This document shows, in pieces, positions 60,597 through 64,000 of a stretch of 64,000 nucleotides of DNA. Source of the stretch: Atrichornis clamosus. Taxonomy: Eukaryota; Chordata; Aves; Passeriformes; Menuridae. The stretch covers positions 367,904 through 431,903 of the forward strand of contig WBMZ01010861.1 of assembly GCA_013400975.1 (NCBI GenBank). The letters are read 5' to 3'. Position 1 is the first letter of the stretch. The number at the start of each line of letters is the position of its first letter. The translations under genes were made by a program, and so were the position numbers. The notes under the pieces are model-generated. The model saw nothing but the letters and a program-made list of their open reading frames with translations. It had not been told where the DNA came from and made no database searches.

Positions 60597-60947
60597 CTGT
60601 CAAAAAATACTTTAATCAAAATAGAAGCTTTGAATACAATTGTGTGTAGTTGTAACTATTTCTACCAGAAAAAAAAAAATCAGTTGTATTGTACTGTCAT
60701 ATCTTCAATTTGTTTCAAAATAACTTTAAAATAAATTTGACACAATAAGAGTTTTGAAGGAAAAAAAAATAAATATGGAACTGAAATTCAATTGTTTGAT
60801 TGACCCGAGTCTTTTACCATTATTTCATTTCACTTCCTGGAAAAATCTGAGAGAAAAAAGTGCTTTGTTGTGATTCAGAACAAGGACTAATTTCCGAGTG
60901 CTGGAATTCCTCTGAGAGTGGAAACTATGAGCACAGAGCAGCTTTAA

Positions 60948-61145
60948 TCACAGACTTTCACTCATGGCCTCTGCAACTGGAATTGCAGTGGAAGTCGTAG
61001 AAATTTTGTGGCGATTCAGTGCAGAATTACTCTGGTCTTGTTCCACAGATTCCACTCCCACGGCAATCTCTGACTTTTCAATGCTCTTATTCCAAGGTTC
61101 TTTCTGTTTTCTTAGCTGTGTGACTCCACAGTCTGCAATATTCAT
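60948..61145 (-). CDS. Candidate small ORF or exon, minus strand
   Basis: An ATG frame of 65 codons ends in TGA. The peptide is polar: it starts MNIADCGVTQLRKQKE, has SEIAVGVESVEQDQ and ends TAIPVAEAMSESL. Possible acceptors (TTGCAG, ACACAG) lack pyrimidine tracts. A 66-codon plus-strand frame (60964-61164) overlaps it almost exactly, so a low stop density on both strands is an equally good explanation. Confidence 0.17.
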   Translation of the reverse strand: MNIADCGVTQLRKQKEPWNKSIEKSEIAVGVESVEQDQSNSALNRHKISTTSTAIPVAEAMSESL

Positions 61146-62093
61146 GTGCTCTAAACATCCCTAGTGAGTAAGGAGTCTCCCTACTCTTTAACAATGACAC
61201 AGCAAATATGTTAATTGCAATAATAATTTTTAATTATGTGGATTAAAAAATAAAATTTTTTAAAGCCACAGGTGGTTTTTCATTGTTGACTCCATAATGC
61301 ATTTTTTCTTATCATTGCCATTATTTTCTTCCTATAAGACGTCTTTTAACATTAAAATAAATATTTAAAACCCCTTTTTATATCTGCTTGTTCTCCAGTT
61401 GAAGGAAAGAGGGATTCAGAATTTGTCATTTTAATACCCAGTATATTTTTAAGGTCTAGTATAGCTTAGGTGGGTTTTCCCTGTAAGGGGAAGATTGATG
61501 CTCACTCAGCAGTACAAACCTTTCTGGTGGTCATAAGACCTTATTCACCCTTAGATATAAATTAAGAATAAATGTAAAATAAAATCAAATCAGTGGCATT
61601 ATTGCTTGAAAAAGAACTAGTCCTGCTGAGTCTGCATTACTGCATAATTTGGCAGCAGTGACTGCTTTGCCTGCTGATGAAGAAATTTGCTAACAAGGCT
61701 GAGCCTGAGTAGAAGTGCTTATTTTTGGCATAACATAAATCAGACAATGAGTCCTTCCAATCACCATTCACACTTTCCAGTTACTCTGTACTACAAGGTG
61801 ACATGGGAATTTTCACCATCCATGATAAATCATTCCAGAAAGACAGTAAGAGGGCTGGGATGGGGAAGTAGGGGAGGAAAGTGCCAATTAATAGCTGGAT
61901 TACTGTGAAATAAGTACTTTTGGTGGGTTGGCTTTAATGTAGTGAATAGACTCAAGTGCAGAGAAGTGGATTTAATTGAAATGCATGGATTAAGGTAGAC
62001 ATGGAGAACAGATTTGCTCTATGTAGAGTAACTTCTGTTAGTTCATTTCTGGTATATTTTCATGTTAGCTTCCTTTTTGTCTCTTCCACATGT

Positions 62094-62160
62094 ACATATA
62101 TATACATGCACATATTTATATCTATATATATATAGATATGCACATACGTACACACATTGT
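62094..62160. repeat. AT/GTAC-rich simple repeat with palindrome
   Basis: Alternating purine-pyrimidine DNA ('acatatatatacatgcacat'). Within it, 62118-62139 is a perfect 22-base palindrome centred on a TA repeat. Confidence 0.8.
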
Positions 62161-63892
62161 ATAGATATTTTTCCTTGATGTTTCTAGAAACCTAGTGCAA
62201 AATGTTGCTTGGAGAATGTCAGAGCACTGGGGACACAAATTTACAGTCTAACCCAGCTGAACTATTGTAAATACCACAATGATGTAAATTAACACAGATG
62301 ATGATCACGTTCTGGTCATCAGCTCTCTACTGCTGTGACCAAATAACCACCTTAATATTCCAATTTACTGTGGGAGCAAGTTCACTTTCCTTATTTTTAG
62401 ATGTCAACATCCCACCTAATCTTCCAAAGATCCCTTTGTAGTCAAGAGATAGGATTGATACAGCCTTTACTACATGTTTATTTTATGATGAGGTGAACTT
62501 TGTCCTAAAAGTGACTGTTCTCCTCCACCAGTCGCAATGGAAACGTAGCTCAGACACAGCATGTGGCTACCGATGCGTATGGAGAACACAGATATGTTCT
62601 CAGTACCTCCCAACTCATTCCCATTTAGTTGCCACAGCTGAAGCCACCTCATGACCAGTTGTCCTTCAGGCCCCATGGCTGATGATTAACTCTCTGAGAT
62701 AAAAGCAAGTGAGGATTAGCTCTTTGGATGCCACAACCTGGTAGCCCTGTCTGGGAAGTCAAATCCCTCTGACTTCAGGCTATGAAACAGCAGAACAAAT
62801 GGGCATCTTGGTTGGCTCTGTGAAAGACAACATCTGACAGACAGGTGAGGCAGAGGAGGGGCAACAATGACAGAGGTAATGACATCAGTCTTATCAAAAA
62901 CTAAAAAGGCTGTGAGTCATAACCCCATTTAGGAAGTAAAATGGCTCTTGATGGGATCTAGAGAAGCTTTTGAGTTGTTGCAAGCTATACTGAGAAGCCA
63001 CTATCATTTCCAGCCTGCTGAAGAATCAGACAGGTGGAAAGTCGTCTTGGACCATCTATCTGATCAGTTGTCATGTACTTGGCCCAGTGTGATGAAACCA
63101 CTAAAGCTCAAGAAAATCAGCAGTGAGAAGTTCTAGGTGCAATTCTGGGTCCTGTACTTGTACAGGATCTTGAAAGGCAGGATGTGAGCTCCAGCTTAGA
63201 GACGAATGGTGGAGGGAAGAAGCCTGTAGGTATATTTGGTTATGACATTTTGCAAAAGGCACATGCCTTAAGGCTTCTGGCAGTGTTCATTCTGCTTTGA
63301 CAAGTACTTAGGGGTGCAGTGCACAGGGTACGACCATGTGCAACTTCAGCTCTGACAACATTTCCTTGTGCGGGAAGTTCCCCAGGTTTTGTGCTTTTAA
63401 TGTAAAACAAAGGATAAATTAGTCTTGGGGAGGGTTGTTTTCTTTTGGCAGAATTTATGAAGCCCTCTGAAGCAGAGGTCTTTCCCTGCAGGCCTTTGCA
63501 CATCTAACTATGGAGTGAGTGGGAGTGAATTATAGCCATGTGCTGTAGGAAGTAGTTGAAACGATGTCAGGAGAGGAGGCAGCAACATTTTTCTGCACTA
63601 AATCCATAAATATGATAGAGTAATCTGGGAAATCTGATTAAGGACTGCTGTACTCCTTATCTCCATCACACTCCACAAGGTCTGCTTCTCTATCAATTGT
63701 GTCTCACTTACAACCATTTACCTGATTCATTCAATTTACCACTGTGACCACCCTCAGTTCATACCAAAACCACGGCTGAATTCCATCAGGTCATCACAGG
63801 GCCTCACTGGAGCTTCTTTTCCAAGGCAAAGCATTAAATGGAGATTAAAATATGTCAAACTCAAACAGGTTTTCATTGATTTTTTTGCATAT

Positions 63893-64000
63893 ACACACAA
63901 CATATGTATTTCATATATATATATATATATAATGTGCATACATATATTGTGTAAATGAAAATATATGTATATTGAGCTATATGTGTGTCTATATATATAT
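63893..64000. repeat. AT-dinucleotide and TATG-rich simple repeat
   Basis: 'catatatatatatatatata' and similar units run to the end of the window, with variants 'gtgcatacatatat' and 'tatatgtgtgtc'. The repeat may continue past the window edge. Confidence 0.9.

Larger units (their letters stand above)
61146..64000. other. Unique noncoding sequence with AT-rich simple repeats
   Basis: No gene or interspersed repeat is recognised. Two AT/GT simple repeat blocks are listed separately (62094-62160 and 63893-64000). Confidence 0.5.

Noticed and set aside
1..64000. CRISPR arrays, tRNA or rRNA genes, operons, phage or other prokaryotic defence systems
   Set aside because: No regularly spaced repeats, cloverleaf sequences, ribosomal motifs or compact gene strings are present. 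The sequence is vertebrate nuclear DNA.

Overview
The window looks like noncoding nuclear DNA of a bird, most likely from an intergenic or deep intronic stretch. The evidence is the repeats. At least fourteen 5'-truncated CR1 LINE copies end in the typical (ATTCTATG)n-like 3' tail. Two fragments match long terminal repeats (LTRs) of avian endogenous retroviruses that I know from memory. The rest is AT-rich, CpG-poor unique sequence. No bacterial, viral or organellar gene organisation is present, and I found no tRNA, rRNA or CRISPR array. A 31-N assembly gap sits inside a poly-A tract at 51872-51902, so this is an assembled scaffold.

Layout. 1-5.9 kb is unique sequence with nothing recognisable. 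5.9-6.35 kb is an LTR fragment abutting a CR1 tail. 6.4-9.4 kb is unique and holds one exon-like open frame behind a long pyrimidine tract (7122-7276). 9.4-9.8 kb is an old CR1, and 12.6-12.85 kb a clear CR1. 12.85-19.1 kb is unique, with an odd CpG cluster reading like joined XhoI and SalI sites (13500-13516). 19.1-21.9 kb holds three CR1 copies. 21.9-35.4 kb is mostly unique, with an exon-like segment bounded by good splice sites on the minus strand (29244-29384) and a G-poor block near 33.8 kb. 35.4 kb is a CR1, and 38.5-39.05 kb is the 5' part of an avian retroviral LTR. 39.8-47.5 kb is the densest CR1 zone and includes a CR1 tail that has grown into an ATATG-type microsatellite. 50-55.4 kb has a cluster of plus-strand exon-like segments. 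56.7 and 59.6 kb are CR1 fragments. 60.2-61.2 kb has minus-strand exon-like segments, the best being 60209-60333. 62.1 kb and the last 100 bases are AT/GT simple repeats.

Genes. No protein could be named. The best coding candidates are judged only on splice-site quality, an open frame across the exon, phase compatibility and, for some, CpG content. They are 60209-60333 (minus) and the phase-compatible plus-strand series 52637-52673, 52894-52986, then 53974-54140 or 55109-55377. These are hypotheses: short open frames behind AG dinucleotides are common by chance in 64 kb. The remaining long open frames overlap repeats or lack support and were left out.
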